A stretch of DNA of 64,000 nucleotides from Montifringilla adamsi (taxonomy: Eukaryota > Chordata > Aves > Passeriformes > Passeridae). Shown piece by piece: positions 11,483-25,239 of this stretch (position 1 is its first letter; the number at the start of each line of letters is the position of its first letter). The notes below the pieces were generated by a model. The model had not been told where the DNA came from, searched no databases, and saw only the letters and a program-made list of their open reading frames with translations. The stretch is from assembly GCA_017590115.1 (NCBI GenBank), contig JAGGNK010006670.1:216083-280082 (forward strand), given 5' to 3'. The translations under genes were made by a program, and so were the position numbers.

Positions 11483-14400
11483 AAGGTTGCTGCCTATTAC
11501 TTGTGTATATTCAGTGCATTCAGTCTCGCTGTCCTATCTCTCACACTGCACTGCAGCTTTGGACCATGTGAATGGAATGCTGTGAGAGGTGGCACCCAAA
11601 ATGCCTGTGTGAGCCCAGCCCTGTGGCCCAGCTCAATAGCCATCCCCACCAGTACCCTTTGCCACCCCACAGCGCCCAGCTTGCATGTTCTGAGGAACTC
11701 TGGCTCGCTTAGACACACTCCATCAATGGCAGCAGGCTGCCTCAAGGCAGATCAGCCTGAAAGGCAGTAATTAGTGACTGAGGTGGTAAAGAGCTGGTAT
11801 AAGGGATTTTTGCCCATTTCTGTGCAAGGCTAGAAGTTTAACTCAAAGCGTCCCCTGCAGTGGTTTAGGTTGTTAAAGCCTGACTGTACTGAAAAGAGGG
11901 AGGACTTGCAGGCAGTCACGGCAGAGAGGCATTTTGAGAAGCTGTCTCCACTCAGTCACCTCATCTAGGCTGACAAGTCTGTGAGTGACTCAAGCCTGTG
12001 CAGTGTACATTCGAGCAGGTTAGTTAAAAGCACTGACAATTAAAATAACCTCCCTAGTTTTGCACTGGGCAGTGGAAAAAATGTCACACAAATTATGAAG
12101 CTCAGCTAAGAAACAGAACCTAAGAACTGAAAGTCTGGCTATGACTCTGGAATGAGCTGGATGCAATAAAAAGGGATCGGGGAGTTTTCAGGCCTGAAGC
12201 TCAGCATTAAGGTGTGGGCCAAAATAAAACTCTCTTAGACATGACCATAAGTCATTCAAGAAGTCTCATGAGCATCACAGAATGCAGCTCCCCTGATGAC
12301 AAACAGGTCAAAGACAAATGCAGCAGAGGCAAAAGGAGTTTTCCAGAACACTAAATTAATTTTTTCTTTGCCTTTTTTTCTTGGTTCTTCCTTCTCTTCT
12401 TTATCATTTTGTAACTTTCTCTCTGTGCAAAGAGAAACGTTGTCATTCCAGTGTCACCTTTATCTTTACGTTTCAAACTTTCAATTTTTATTTTCCAGTT
12501 TTCATTAATATGTTACAGATGACTTATTAATTACCATCAATTTTACTAGTTAATTTATTTTTCTGGGAAATAAATACTTTCCTGACCTGTTCCAGTCTTG
12601 TACTAATGCTTAGCCAAATATCTTAAGGCAGTGAAGGAAAAAACAAACAGCTGCACATCTGCTGAAAAGGTTGGAAGGGTGAATAATCTTTAATAGCTTC
12701 TAATGAGCTTCCAGAAATATACTGCATAAGGAGCAGTGCACAGATACAAGTTCTTAAACCCTTACTTGTAAGAGCATCCTGCTCGCTTACTTCACCCACA
12801 GGCAGGAGCAAACTCAGATGCAGAATATGTTGCCAGATACATTTATAATGCACCCTACAAGGATCTTTTGATCTTTCTTCAAGCATCCATTAATTGTGCT
12901 TAACACCGCTCCTGCTTTTATGCTTTACTGGTGCAACTCAGATTGGGAAGATGAGAAGGAGTCCCTTAGCAGAGCTGAAGTTCTCCATTATTTTGGTGAA
13001 CCACTTGTCTGTCTCAGAGCTCCACAGAGGCAAACTGAGTGAGCACACATAGGAGCCCACCTGCAACCTGCATCCAAAGGTTCCTTTGGTGATGCAGGTC
13101 AGTGCTGCCCCTCAAAGTGTGCATTAGAACAGGTGCAGAAGTCAAGGTAGTCGTACAGGTGTAGAAAGAAGTGTTGCTACTGTTCCCCTACTTATTAGCC
13201 AAAGCAGTAGCATGGAGGTTTCTGATGAGTGCACCCTTCTCTTTATCTTGCACTTCAATTTCTCCTCTTTGGGCTGCCCTCAGTTCAGCCACATACACCT
13301 GCCTGCCATGCTCAGGCAGAGCATATAAGTAAATGCAACACAAGGAAAGTCAATAGAGTTTCACTCACTCACAATAGAAGTGAATTTAGCCATAAATCAA
13401 TAAAGAAAAGCAAAATGTTCCCTACGTGCCTGCTCTTGCTGCTGTCCTTCATCTGAAGAGTTCAGCCCCACTTAGAGAATCAATGTATCAATAGAGGGTA
13501 AACTGTGTTTTCAATAAAACTGAAGATGTGCGCAGATTCAGCATTGTATGATTATTAATTTCCAAAGTTAGACACAAGCTTTTAACAGTTTCCACTAAAT
13601 CTCCAAATGAAACTGAAGCACTTGGATAATAATCAAAAAATACTGTATTAATATACTCTCCTCCGTCCCTCTCCATGTGCAGAAGCAACACAGCATATTC
13701 CTAGGGCAAGCAAGGATACAATCTTGACTGAAAGCAATGGCTTCACTGCCTCTTATTTCTGGGATAGCCCTAAGCTCATTCTGCCACCTTGTGTGATCAA
13801 CATATAATACAGCACAGTCTCATTTTCAGGTCCATATTTCTTATTCCACTCCATTAGGTCTCGCCTCTTATTTAGTACTCCTCAAAGCCGGGTGTCTGTT
13901 AAACTACGTGCAGATAACCACTCATCTCTGATATTCTAATACAGACTGCCAGGACGAAGCAAATTTAATGTTCCATTCATACTCCACCTCCCTAAAAGCC
14001 ACTTAGTTTTATTAGAGAAGTGAATAATTCTTATTAATTATATGAAAGAATGCACATTCTGTTAGCTTATTGTTAGACTGTGGTTCTCTTGAACTTAATT
14101 GAAATTACTTGCTAAATAATGTCTATGAATATTTTTAGCTGGTATTATTCATTCAAAGCAATTTGTTGAAAACAAAAATTCAGTTTTTCAAAAAAAAAAC
14201 CGCCTTGAGCTATGTGACTAGACACTCCTTCTCTTATGGCCTATTATTTCACCTTTATAGAAATAGTTTCTTTACATTTAACCTAACTGGAAAACTGTGA
14301 ACGTTAGAAAAACATTTGGCTGTCAGTGTAAAATGTCTGTTGAAAGCAAATACAAAGGTAGTCTTTCAGAAAGTGTGCCCACTGTTTTCTCAATGTTTCT

Positions 14401-15809
14401 AACTTTTGCTGCTGCGTTCAGTTGTGACATTACAAAGAAAAAAGATTTTTTAAAAAAAAAGCAAAAATCTTTAATGAATACCCCAGTTAAAGCCTGTAGG
14501 ATAAAAGTCTTTGTTTTGATTAGCTGAATGAATTCAAATATCTTGTTCTGCAAAACAGCCAAAGCATTCCTCAAGTTCATCTACCAAAAATGTCTGATGC
14601 TTTAGTTCAGACTACCAAGAGAGGCTCCGAAAGGGATTCACAGACCCAGGAACGGCGGCTGGTACAATGCAAAAATCAATAATGCTACATGAAGCTGTTA
14701 CCTACGGACGTCATCTCTCTTCTGAACACCAGCAAGTGCCCATGTGCATCGCAGGCACTGAAACACTTAAATGTGACACCAGCTGCCAGTGTAGAGGGAC
14801 ACTTCACCCTGTTCACTGAGAAAGTGAGAAAGGCACTCAGTACATCCAGTTTTTAAATGCCTGTGAGCTTGTGTGTGCTGATCCACTGTTCAGCAAAGGT
14901 GACAGAAGGTAGGAGGCAGAGAAAACAATTATCAAAAGCTCCTTCTAAATCCTACAAATGCAGATGTTGACATCTTTTATTGCCTTATGCTTTACAGATA
15001 TAGAACTACATTTCTTATCAAAGTGAACTACAACTCAGACTTAATTAACCAGAACTGCAATGCCTACAAGATCTATGCTAAAAGCATAGTGAGTGCAGTC
15101 AAAGCAAAATTCATTCCTGTAGTCTGGTGTTAATGCCTTTTACACAGGGAAATAATTATAGCTAAAAGCTGATGTTTTCAAGTCATATTTATGGAATACA
15201 ATTCCTCTTACAGAATCTCATCATCACCTTAACTTGTGGCTGTGGTCAGAGAACTGTTTATATTAACATCATACCATTTTACTCCCCATATATTCTGCAA
15301 GTAATCAAATCACAGGGCTGATCTCCAGTCCTTCTGTGAGGAGAAATAATTGAGGCAGGAAGATTCACAGTGATTTTAATAAGAACCAGGCAATATATGT
15401 CTACAAGATACAAACTCAAAAATATATGCAATTTGCATGTCAGGGACAACTTTAGTAAATTTGGAGTTTAGCAAAAATCTTCAGGCCACACAAATGCACC
15501 CCTCCACAATTAATAATGAAGCAATTTCAGAAAATTTTCTTTTGTTTCTTGAATGACCCTGTACAAAATTTTGACCTTTCTTTTACAAGATTTTTACTAA
15601 AAAGATTAATAAATATATATCTTTTAAACCACAACTGAAATTTTTGCCTCCAACAGTATGTTTCAGGTTGATCTAAAAAGGAAAATCATATTAAAATATG
15701 ATTGAAAAGTACAACCTTCAAAACATGTTACACACAGTTCTAATTTCAAAAGGCTTTGGCTCAAGTTTCAAAAGCACAGAGCAACCCTACGACATGCATA
15801 ATTATCCTG
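11483..15809. other. Non-coding stretch, no gene seen
   Basis: No gene or mobile element identified. A quiet AT-rich block at about 13980-14170 with several ATTAATTA-like cores has conserved-element texture. The segment 14620-14780 keeps several CpGs (near 14653 and 14705). Reading frames are all below 100 codons except a 100-codon frame at 11468-11770, which has no domain. Confidence 0.55.
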
Positions 15810-16060
15810 GTATAGGGAGCACACAGTAAAGGGACCCGTAAAGTTTGAATCCCTTTACAGGCTCTTGCAGAGCCCTTGGCAAGTCATTTCATTCTCTTAT
15901 ATCTCTATTTCCCTGTCTATTAAGTCAGGGCAATAATACCTACCTTCCCTGAAGAGGTGACAGTAATTAAGTCAATGTTTAGCATAGCACTTTCAAGATG
16001 CAAATCTCTGCATTAAAGTTCTAAGTACTGTTATTATTATCATCATTATCACCGATTATC
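15810..16060 (+). mobile_element. MIR-like SINE remnant (CORE-SINE), plus orientation
   Basis: Reads in order: a tRNA-like start, a degraded B-box region ('gtttgaatccc', 15844), 'cttggcaagtcatttcattctc' (15877), 'ggcaataatacctacctt' (15929), 'taagtactgttattattat' (16023) and a TTATTATTATCATCATTAT end. This is the full order of MIR consensus blocks, with many substitutions. MIR elements are old tRNA-derived SINEs that were mobilised by an L2-type LINE. In birds they survive only as decayed copies. Borders are approximate. Confidence 0.75.
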
Positions 16061-19000
16061 ATTAGGCTAAAGCTACTGTTTAATTCTGTATGTTCTCATT
16101 CTGAGAGATACATTCAACTACCATTGTAAGCTAATTATACCATCTACTCTTAAGTATAGGAGTACAAAAGCATACCTTCTGCTGCATTTGCAGTCTGTTC
16201 CCACTTTCAAATTCTCTTTGTGTAAAGGAAAGTATATTCTTAACTAATGCCTTAAGGAAGTTTGCATGGTATTGCCAAATTAGCTCATTGCAATTAGTAT
16301 CTCAGGTTTCTCTGCAATCCCAGGAAAATAGTAGTAGCCACAAACGCAGTTAATAATGATGACTTTGTAAAACAGAACTGGAGGGTAATATTGAAAGGGC
16401 TGTCAAAGAGCAAAAGGCTGCATTTCAAATGACCTTTAAATCCGCTGCGACTCCTGCGGAGGATAAGAGGTAACATGAGTGACAAGAAAGGCTTTTCCAG
16501 CTCACCAGATTTCAGCAGGTCAAAGAAGCATTTGTAATGAATAAATAAATAGATAATTCATCCCCCAGCTGTTTCGGCAACTTTTCTGATACGAGCACAG
16601 GTAGGAAACAGGTCTGTGAAGCTGGATGGATTTCAGAGACCTGAAAAACTGTTAGTGAAACAAAGAACTGAGCCAAAGTTGCTAAAAATGCAGGACAGAA
16701 AGGAACAGAAATTTGCCCAAAGAGCTTCAGATGCACTGTGTAACTGTGAGAGCTGAGGCTTTAAAATGCCAGTGTCAAAACTAGTGTTTCCTAAAATCAT
16801 CCTGACTCAGTTTCTTCTGGTTTTGCTCACAGGAACATGTAGCCACGCCACCCTCCCTGCTCTGGAAAGATCAATGTGTATGAGCTTCCAGATGTCTGGG
16901 CACAAAGGTGGCCAACACCTCAAAGCCTAGCTGTGACACAAGCAGACACACACAAAGGCACACACACAAAGACACACACAAAAGAGGTGGTGTGTCACAT
17001 TTTCACGTGCAGCCATGGAGAAAACCACTCTTCTCCTTGTGATTGTTTATGCAATAGGACAGCACATTAGTATAAATAAATAACTGGTTTTTAACAGATA
17101 TTGAAATTTTACAACTGTCATCCCTGAAATAACCCCTTTGAGATGAGGCATTTTGTAACAACAGTGTTTTGCATTTATACTATCTTTCTGTCTAATGCTC
17201 TCAATGCAAAAATATTTCTGAAGTCAAATAATTAAAACTGCAAAAAAAATTGAGACAAAGTAAACGTTACTTTTTATAGGGAAGGGAACTGAAACATGGA
17301 GACTAAAATCTATATCCATTCTTACCCAGCTGGATGAGACAAATAAGGGCTCACATGCTCAGTCCTGGCATATTACAGGTCTACCAACCATGTGAAGAAC
17401 ACTGCGGCTCCAGCCTTGTCCATGTGCCAGGGAATCTCTGCTCTGCAGGGAAGACTTTTGGTGCAGCCTGGGTCTCACCCATACCAGAGGGCAGTCAAAG
17501 GCAGCTGCAGTGCTCACCAGGATCCCAAAAGCCCGGCAAGAACTTCCCAGCTAATAATTAAGAATAGTCTGTAGCACAGGGACTGGTGGGCAGTCTTTCC
17601 TCTCCCAAATACACCTTTTTGTCAATTAATGTGACACAATATCCACTCCCCCACACACATTTTCCTGTTTATCCAACCCTCCCATGGGTTTTCCCTATGG
17701 GAGGACATTCAAGAGATATTTGCTCAACCATCTTGAAATGAGATTCATGAAGCTTTTTCAATGGAGAAGGGGTAAATTACTTCTCTAATGTAAAGGCAGG
17801 GTTGAGAAATGAATGGACAGTATGAAATGGCATTATTACCCAAGGTAATGGGAGAAAAGTCATAAGAGACACACATTCATAGACAGTTGTCCGTCTGCTC
17901 TTTGCCTTTATTTAGGTCTTGTAGAAAACTGTCCTGAGGTACGGTAGAACTGGCTGTTGGTATAAACAACTTTTTATAATTTCAATAAGAATATAGAAAG
18001 AAAAATGCATTGAAAGAAGAGAATTCTTCATATAAATGGCATGTGCATGGTCCTCCAGTACTATCAGCCACTATAACTCAAGTGAAAAATGTTTATTGGT
18101 AAGCCAGTGTGGCCCCTTGCTAAAGTTCTATGCAAGTAATTTCTTCTTTTGGTTAAAACATAGAAACAGCCTAATTTTCCCTATGTGAAAAATCCAAGGA
18201 ACAACCTACAAACATTATTTCTGTCAAGCAGCTATCAACTGCCTTTCCTTCTTTGTCTGGCATTCTAAAGTATGTTTAAGCATTACTACACTGTTCTAAA
18301 ACATAGTGAAAATGGGGTAGGATCAGGCTGTTTGATAACATCTCAGATGGTTCTCATTCTTTAAAACCAATGCAACTGAATTTTGCCAGTTAAAAAGCTG
18401 TGCAATACAATCAACTTACTGACAAGTTGCAAAATATAATTTATTGTACAATATCATGTCTTATCATATATGGTATAAAAATATTTATCACTGTAGTTAA
18501 AAATTATGTAGTTCTAGTTCCCAGACAAAACACAATTATGATTCCTTATTTTATTACTCATTGTTTCCCTTTTAATTAACATTTGAATAGGTTCAGAAAT
18601 GGATGGAATTACAAGTCTAACCCCTGCCAAGTCTTCAAAACCCCTGGACATTTGTATCTATCTCATTCTGTTACTCAAAGCTTCAAACTGATAGTACTGG
18701 AAATTAAATTGACCAATTTATTCATCACTGTAGCAGGGCTTAAACCTCAGCAATGTGATTGCCATCATGTCAGTGCTGTCAATGACCTGAATCTTGAGTT
18801 TCAGAGATTGCCCCAGTAACACTCGATAATAAGTGGCAAAACATTATTACTTCCTTTGGTACTCATTATAAAAACATTAATTGGGGTGAAAGGTAATCCA
18901 CTTCATATGCTAAGTCATGGATCTTCTCTAAGGGTGGGCAAGGGGAATTGCAAGAATGTCATCGTGATTTGTTGCCACTAAATTTCCTTGAAGTTTGAAT

Positions 19001-19300
19001 GAACGGACTTCTAGAGGGCGTCACAACAAGGAAAAACATTTAAATTATCCAGGTCTGGCCTGAAAGGTCAGATTTGATTTTTCATCAGAATGAAAACATA
19101 ACACAGAAATGGGATGAGCTCTGACAAAGTGTCTGTACAATTTATGCAGCCCACTTTTTCCATTATCCTGTTTTGAATAGTTTAACTTTATTTATTTTAG
19201 GGAATCACTCCATGGCTCACACACTGCAAGTAGTTAAAATTCATGGTTCTTTTACCACTCCACCCCTATTTTCTCTCCCTTTCAAGTACTGTTTTCATAG
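16061..19300. other. Non-coding stretch, no gene seen
   Basis: Holds a CA-rich degenerate tandem repeat (16945-16984, listed separately) and two blocks with conserved-element texture: 16380-16480, with a CCGCTGCGACTCCTGCGG core, and 18930-19070. No coding signature was seen. The 75-codon and 60-codon frames at 17334-17574 overlap in different frames and look like chance. Confidence 0.55.
16945..16984. repeat. Degenerate CA-rich minisatellite
   Basis: Three imperfect 12-14 base units of the form (A/G)CACACACAAA(G). A frame of 64 codons crosses it and gives a threonine/histidine-rich stretch, which is a by-product of the repeat. Confidence 0.75.
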
Positions 19301-19333
19301 AAAAAAAAAAAAAAAAGCCAAAAAAAAAAAAAA
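19301..19333. repeat. Interrupted poly-A tract
   Basis: A16, then GCC, then A14. It has no retrocopy-like sequence or polyadenylation signal directly upstream, so I read it as simple sequence. The lysine-rich part of a 114-codon frame at 19173-19517 is caused by this tract. Confidence 0.9.
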
Positions 19334-22300
19334 TACAACCCACACCATCACCAATTTTCTGCAGTTTGACTCCTGTTACAGAAAAGCATTAAACTCACAG
19401 CCAGGAAGCTGTTTTCCCCCTTCTCAAGTGCTGTCACCCTACCTCTTTAAGCTCTGTTTTATCAGTTGCATAGAATTTCTTTTCTTCATTTCAAAGAGCA
19501 CATTAAACTCTCATTAACAGAAAGGGGAATTAAGCATGCACAGTTAGAAAACTAATAAAAAAATTCTGCACTAAGTAAAGAAAGAGGATTCCCCTGACAA
19601 ATGTGTATTCACTAAGAAATATCACTGCAGGTAACAAATAAACTCCCTTGGCTAAGTCAGATATAATTTCCAAGGTTTTCTCAAAGCAGGCTCTCTCTTG
19701 GAGATATTTCAGCAGGAAAGAATGGGTTCTGCTCAGCCTGGGTTTATCTTTAAATTCTGGACTTTCATGTTCACAGAACAGTAATGTTTGAAAAAACCAA
19801 AAATTTAAATTAAATCCCACACCTCATAAGAAGGCATCTCAGGGGCCAGCTACTGGCAGGACTGGAGAGAATGCTGCTGCCAAATGGAAAATGTGATCTG
19901 GCAAGTGGACCTGAAATCTTAGATTTTGAACTTGGCAGATCTGAAAAGTCTTGGCATTTGGTTACAGGTCCTGGAATGCGAAGATTGCAAACAAAGTTTT
20001 TCCCCGTAAGAGCATAAAAAGCACGTTTAATATGTATAAAGCAAACTTCCATCTACCCTTCTTATAAACAGCCCTGTTGTGTTTTGCTCAGTATGAAGCA
20101 GCCTTTAGAAATCATTCATTTTGCCTAGATACCCTATATTGATCTTGTTTCGTTTCATATGGGCCCCTGTAACTTTTTGACCTTCCCATAAATTTTAGCA
20201 TCATTTGGAAGGTCGAACAGTCAGGGAAAGCAAAAAAAGGATTAAAAAAAGAAAGAGCTGCAGTGGATGGAGAATTATCATCATAAGCTTATTATATATT
20301 TCAAACACTGCAGACTTTAATGGCAGCAAGCTTTTAAAAGTTCAGCCACTGCTTTTACTGGTATAAAGGGATACTGTTATTTTTTCCATCTGATTTTTAA
20401 TACCACTAATCCAAAGAGTTACCAAAGTCTTTCTGCAGTTATATGAACTATTTAAATTATTTTTCATTAATGTAAAATATTTTTTCAATTGAAAATATTA
20501 TTTTTGAAAGTTTCCTAGTGTTCACTTGTACCTTGACAACAGGAAAGAGTCACAACACTACTTGCCTCTCTGTGTTCATCTTGGGCAGAATCCTCTCTGC
20601 ATTTTCTGACTTTCACTTTTTTCTTTCCCCCTTTCCCCTCTTCCGCCCCTCAGATTTTTTTACAGGGAAGAAAGGGAACAGGCAGTACTGGCAAAGAACA
20701 GCTTTGAAAGTAAATAAAGACATGGTTGCAGTCTATTTAATGGCAACATATTCTCATTATTAATATTGTTATTGTCATCTTAACAGCATTATAGCTGGAG
20801 CCTAAGCATCTAAGAGACATAACTGTTTTCATAAGTCACACCTCTCCTGAAATTTGTTTACATGCCGTGAGTGAGTAATTTATCCTGTTAATATCTTGTT
20901 CAGCTATTGAGAAGTAGCAGTTAGAAACCACAGAAAAGAAACCAAAGACATAAGGTGCAAAGGAATTTTAAAAATTGTTCTGTAGCTGAGCCAACCCACC
21001 TTGGAGCCTGCATGTGCAGAAAGTCTCCAGCCCATGAATCATCTATATAGCACGTTGTGGTCCACCATGCAAGCTGTAGAGAAACACATGCCAAAAGCTG
21101 ATCTCCAAACCCTCAGACAGCTTAGTCGGTATAAATTACCTCTTAGGATGAATTATTCTGTCTTGATTTGCGAATTTGACACTCTCTCCATTTTTAAGTT
21201 GTTTCCTTCATCCTATGCATGTGTTAGCATAGTACTGGAATACATTTAAAATCCACAAGAGATCCATTCCCATTAGTCTGGAAGATTATTTCATGCAAGT
21301 TTTTCTTTGTTTCTAAGTATTCTTTTGCCCAGGTTTTTTTCCCCTCATATATCCTGAAAAAGGAAGAGAAAATAGCATAAACACTGCATAATGTTTCACC
21401 CTTTCTTTCTTTTTCACTCTTACCTTTACAAGATCACAATATTACCATTTATTCTTCTTCTCATTCACTTGAAACTACATTTTTTAAAATTTCTCTTTTG
21501 ATTTACTAAATAAAATATGCATACCTTCCAGTCAGAACTATTTAAATTATTATTGTCAATGAGTTTTACAGGTGAAAACCACAGATATACAGTTTTTAAT
21601 AAAACAAAAATGAAATTTTATTTCACACTCCCACTTTAGCAAACCAGAGAAGCCCTGTTCTGATGCCTGGTCAAAGCATGCTGCCGAAAATGCACTGGGG
21701 GATGGCTGGGATAACTTCTCTGCCACACAGGAGAACACAGCAAGCTTCTCACACCAGTCTCCCAAGGATGCACAGGTGATTTAGGATTCAAATCTTTTTC
21801 TCCATCTCTCTCCTGAGGATTTCCCTTTCATGAGAGAAATCTCCTGCTGGTGCAGAACTACTGTGCTGGAACTCACACTGTGTCCGTCCTGGGTACTGGG
21901 CTGGGGTGGTGCTCTCCAAGATGATAAACTGGCATCTCCAAGGAGGATTTCACTCACTGGCTCACAGGCACTAATTTAAAGGAGTGCCTAGCTACAGTAT
22001 GACATATCAGCAAAGACTACTGAAAAAATAATGGGTTTTTAAAAGAAGACATATTCCAGAAATTATCCACAATCTGCTCCAAAGTCCTGTTACACTTGAC
22101 AGATGTTCAGCCAGGCTGCAGGTAAATCCCAGAGTTGGCCAAAAGCATTGGACTTCAGGGTTTGTTGAAATTCTGAGTTCACTTCCATGAGGGAAAAAAA
22201 AATATTTCATTTTCACTCATTTATCAAGCAATGACTTGTCACCATAATACCAAAAGAATGTATAATTGCCAGATTAATGAACATCAGGGATAAATGGCCT

Positions 22301-22614
22301 TGCCATTCAACAGTTAGTCTCTGCTGCTCTTTAGCCAAACTTGGTCCCTACAAAAAAATTATGCCTTCCTGAGATTGCCTGAAAGCCAACATCACAGTGA
22401 GTGAGACAGAAAAGTGAGCATAAAAAATAACTGTACAGGTTGGTGTTGAATTACCCAGTTAGACAGACTAGAGAAAGTATGACTTTTTGGGAGAAAAAAA
22501 TTCACAAATGCCGCAAGACAAATTACTGACACAAAAATAGATAAAGGTACCACAAGAAGATAACTTGGTACTATCACATTTTTTTCTTTACAATCTCTGA
22601 ACACCCTAAAATAT

Positions 22615-22833
22615 CTAAAACACCCTGAAGCCAACATTTGGAAATGGAAGAGTTTGACAAAGAATTGAGTTTGCTCCCTGCTTCAGCGCATGCAGGATCT
22701 TGTACATGACCAACATGAAAGCCAGCTGCCGCAGCAGACCTTTGATGCTGCCTGTGCCCTCCAGTGCAGACACATCCGTGTGCAGAGGCAGCTGCTCTTG
22801 ACAGACAGTCGTTCTGGACTTGCATGCATAAGT
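22615..22833 (-). other. Exon-like open frame, unidentified
   Basis: A minus-strand frame open for 72 codons between an in-frame TGA (22834-22836) and TAG (22615-22617). It has no useful upstream ATG. The middle reads SIKGLLRQLAFMLVMYKIL, an amphipathic-to-hydrophobic stretch, and the codons around 22678-22760 are GC-richer than the flanks and include several CTG leucines, as in real avian exons. I do not recognise the family. There is no convincing GT donor at its 3' side and no poly-A tail, so it could be an old pseudogene piece or chance. Confidence 0.2.
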
Positions 22834-23378
22834 TCAGAGGCAGAAGCCATAAAACTTTCTCCACCACTTCACAAGTTCACACAGCAGAAGCTATCTGGTG
22901 GAGCCATTGTTTAAGGCTCTCTGAAAACAGATGGAAACATGATGTCTTCTCACAAGTTTCGTTCCCACATTATTGCCACAGATGGTGCTCTCATATCTTT
23001 GAAGAATAGCTCTTCTTTCTTACATAAGCAATAACAGGATGCAAACTATTCCACATTACTGCTGCTATAACTGATCTCAAGAAATTACTGCTGAGACATT
23101 ACAATGTTCTACCATTTCTTACTCTCTGCCCCTCCCAGAACAACATTCTGTTTCTCCATTTAATCCCCTTCTTCTCAAAACCAACAACAGGCAAGGACAC
23201 ATGCTGAAACATCAAGTCAGCTATTTATCTATATTTCCTTCTCAAACAGTTCCTATGCCCTTACTGAGTGATTCTATGAATGTCAATGTTCACTGAAAAT
23301 TAAAGAATTTTTTTTTTCAAATTATTTGATTAAAATATTGTACTGTTCCCTGTGGGAGCTTTTTGTCTTTTCTTCACA

Positions 23379-23396
23379 CCCCACCCCCTCCCCCCC
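23379..23396 (-). other. G-rich run on minus strand, possible quadruplex
   Basis: The plus strand reads C4-A-C5-T-C7. The minus strand therefore has G7, G5 and G4 runs separated by single bases, enough for four GGG tracts with very short loops. Such sequence can fold as a G-quadruplex. No gene end or promoter lies beside it. Confidence 0.5.
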
Positions 23397-25239
23397 ACTG
23401 TGAACAAGTAACTGGGTAATTATATTTCAACCTCCCAAGGGCTCATTCCCCAAATTGATATAAATAATAAATCAAGCACCAATGGGAGACATCTTGGTGG
23501 TCAAAAGAAGCCTCTACATTTCAGCATCCAGGATGTCATACAGCTTTTGCACTGTTGCTGCTGTACATTTGCACCTCTTAAACAATGACTTCACTGTTAC
23601 TTTTTGCTCATGAATATGGGGAAAATTAGCTTCTGTTTACACAGAAAATAATTTGAAAACCACCAAGAAGAAAAAAACTGCTTCCTAGTCATCGTTTACA
23701 TCGACCACCAATTTGCCAAGGAAGCATACACTTCGGCAAGCTCTGAAAATTGAACTGCCTTATTATCACAATAAAAACATCAAAAATTCATGCAATCAGT
23801 CCATTGTGCCTGTTGATCAACATCTGGAAAACTTGAAGTCCAGTCCAGACAATGACCTCTGGCCTCTAAGTGAAGTGCAGCTTATTAGTTATCATCTATG
23901 CTTTCCACACCCAGCTGCTGCTGGAGCAGGTTCACTGCACATTTAACACACAATTTAAGTGCTTTTCCTTGGTCTCCTCGCGCCTCCCCCATGAGCCCCA
24001 GAGGGTGCATGCCAATAGTGTACTATGGTTTTGGAATTCACTTCTTCAGGTCAAAATGGTAGGATGGTTACATTATGGTTTACCACAAGAGAGGTTTCAT
24101 AGTGTGGTGAGTATGCTACACATGCCAGAGTGTGTCATGAGGGAGAACAAAGAGGTCTGAGCGCAGCAGACCCTCTGGGATGGTGCTGGATGTCTACAGA
24201 GTGGTGAAATCCAAAAACTCTTTTGTCGTACCCATGTTTCCCACAAGGCAAAATATTCTTAAACATCCGGGTGAATATGGCCACAAACAATTGTTTGAAC
24301 ACTCTTCAGAGAGTACCCTGGGTGGAAATGTCTGTGAAGAACCAGGAAAGCTGGGTCCTGGAGCATCCTGAAGAGTTATCTTTTAGTCTTCTGGGAACTT
24401 TGAAATCAAAAGGGGGAGAATAAATTTTAGAAGGTTCTACTTATTCTGGCTTTGTGACTCACAAGAGTTCTACTATTGGAAAAATTTCTGTTATAACCTA
24501 CAATTAAAATGTTATTCACTTATAATTACAAGAGTGCATCACCTTTGTTAAGTTCCATTGCACAAAGAATAAATAAAATAAATAAAATTATCTAGAAGTG
24601 TATAAATTTGTGTTGCCTGAGATATTATATATTTAATTATATAATTTTAGCTAGTTTCTTCAAGTATTTCCAATGTGCCTTTTCTGATTCATGAAGAAGT
24701 ATATTTTGATTGAATTTCTCCTTAGAAGGTCCTTTGTTGGCTTTTGTGACTGATGCCAACTTTCTTTAGGTCCTGATCAAACTCCCACTGAAGTTAAAGA
24801 CTCTCAGTAACATCAGTAGGATGAGCTGAGATCATATAAGTGTTGATGATAAAATTTAACTCTGGAGCAAAAAAGTAACTGCACTGTGCATACACCTGTG
24901 AAGACAAAATTTTCTGCAAACTTCTGAAAACCAAAGATATATGTCAGATACTCACATAATATAATTAAAATGATACATTAAGCGAATATGTATTTCTAAA
25001 AATTGACTCTACTGTTGCTAGATAGACAGATAATTCAATAGATACATTGAATTCCCGTGGCTTAAGGGACATTTTGTACTTCAGATCAAAGATCAATAGA
25101 AAAATGTGATTGTATTGCAGACAAGATTAAAAGAAGTATACCCACTTCAACAGGTCCCCTCTCTACCCTCATCTGCACAGAAATCTTAATGGGTTTTGTA
25201 CTGAAAGTTTAAAAGGAAAGTCTGAAAACTTCTTCAATT

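Noticed and set aside
16945..16984. CA-rich units considered as a CRISPR-like array
   Set aside because: Units are 12-14 bases, directly abutting and without spacers; the rest of the window is vertebrate in character.
19173..19517. 114-codon frame with a lysine-rich segment
   Set aside because: The lysines come from the interrupted poly-A tract; the remainder shows no domain.
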